Assembly (NCBI GenBank): GCA_017994815.1
Contig: JAGOJY010000024.1
Location: 1-63,030 of the forward strand
Direction: 5' to 3'
Length of the DNA: 63,030 bases
Source of the DNA: Acidobacteriota bacterium
GTDB taxonomy: Bacteria; Acidobacteriota; Polarisedimenticolia; J045
Shown piece after piece: positions 60,296 to 63,030 of this stretch (position 1 is the first letter of the stretch; each line of letters starts with the position of its first letter). The notes beneath the pieces were generated by a model, which ran no database searches, had not been told where the DNA came from, and was given only the letters and a program-made list of their open reading frames with translations. The position numbers were made by a program, and so were the translations under genes.

Positions 60296-63030
<2,735 letters not shown>

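Overview
The window is about 63 kb of very GC-rich bacterial chromosome, almost entirely coding, with 53 genes called and no rRNA, tRNA, CRISPR array, prophage or insertion sequence recognised. The organism is a diderm: lptCA, lptB, a double-length lptFG and lptE supply most of the LPS-transport machinery. Acidobacteriota-like (or myxobacterial/deltaproteobacterial-like) affinities are suggested by the PATAN/DUF4388 protein, a DUF1844 protein, an MglA-type GTPase, the lptCA-lptB-rpoN-hpf run, the miaB-DUF151 pairing and a split B12-dependent acyl-CoA mutase. This placement is an inference from gene content, not a phylogeny.

Layout. 1-7.9 kb: 3' end of a XerC/D recombinase, accA, mazG (minus strand), a DUF1844 protein, a TPR/six-cysteine membrane protein, a PATAN-pseudopilin-like fusion and dnaK. 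8-15.8 kb: hsp20, a group-2-type sigma factor coupled to a DnaC-like ATPase, an enoyl-CoA hydratase, then lptCA-lptB-rpoN-hpf, closed by the clearest intrinsic terminator of the window. 15.9-26.6 kb: the two subunits of an acyl-CoA mutase whose substrate residues look like isobutyryl-CoA mutase rather than methylmalonyl-CoA mutase, an orphan response regulator coupled to valS, nadC, coaX, a small tyrosine phosphatase, an unknown gene and comEC. 26.5-27.9 kb (minus): a site-2-type M50 protease and an HU/IHF protein. 28-33.5 kb: der, then a cluster of an extended MglA-like GTPase, a small membrane protein, a secreted HEAT-like protein, a cNMP-binding/FHA protein and a secreted unknown. 33.5-40.8 kb: scpA-scpB-rluB, rpsA-ihf-HIT-miaB and a bifunctional nuclease. 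40.9-50.9 kb: parAB, fused lptFG, two tandem sulfatase-fold membrane proteins with Thr at the nucleophile position, and a GT-C-like membrane protein. 51-60.2 kb (minus): metK-ahcY, and lptE-holA-guaA-dnaE. 60.3 kb to the end: leuS, cut off by the window edge.

Gene organisation is tight: at least 16 junctions overlap as GTGA, ATGA, CTGA or TGATG, so translational coupling is pervasive and many starts are GTG (also TTG, and probably one CTG). Seven good promoters share a pattern close to TTGACY-N17/18-TAnnnT, and an eighth weaker one precedes dnaK. They mark transcription units for the HU gene, the MglA-like gene, the cNMP/FHA gene, rpsA, the bifunctional nuclease, parA and metK.

Most of the window is housekeeping. 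The most unusual points are the ICM-type mutase, the tandem Thr-nucleophile sulfatase-fold proteins, the MglA-like GTPase with a long tail and its coupled neighbours, the PATAN-pseudopilin fusion, and the fusions within the Lpt system. No complete, obviously new defence or mobile system was seen.
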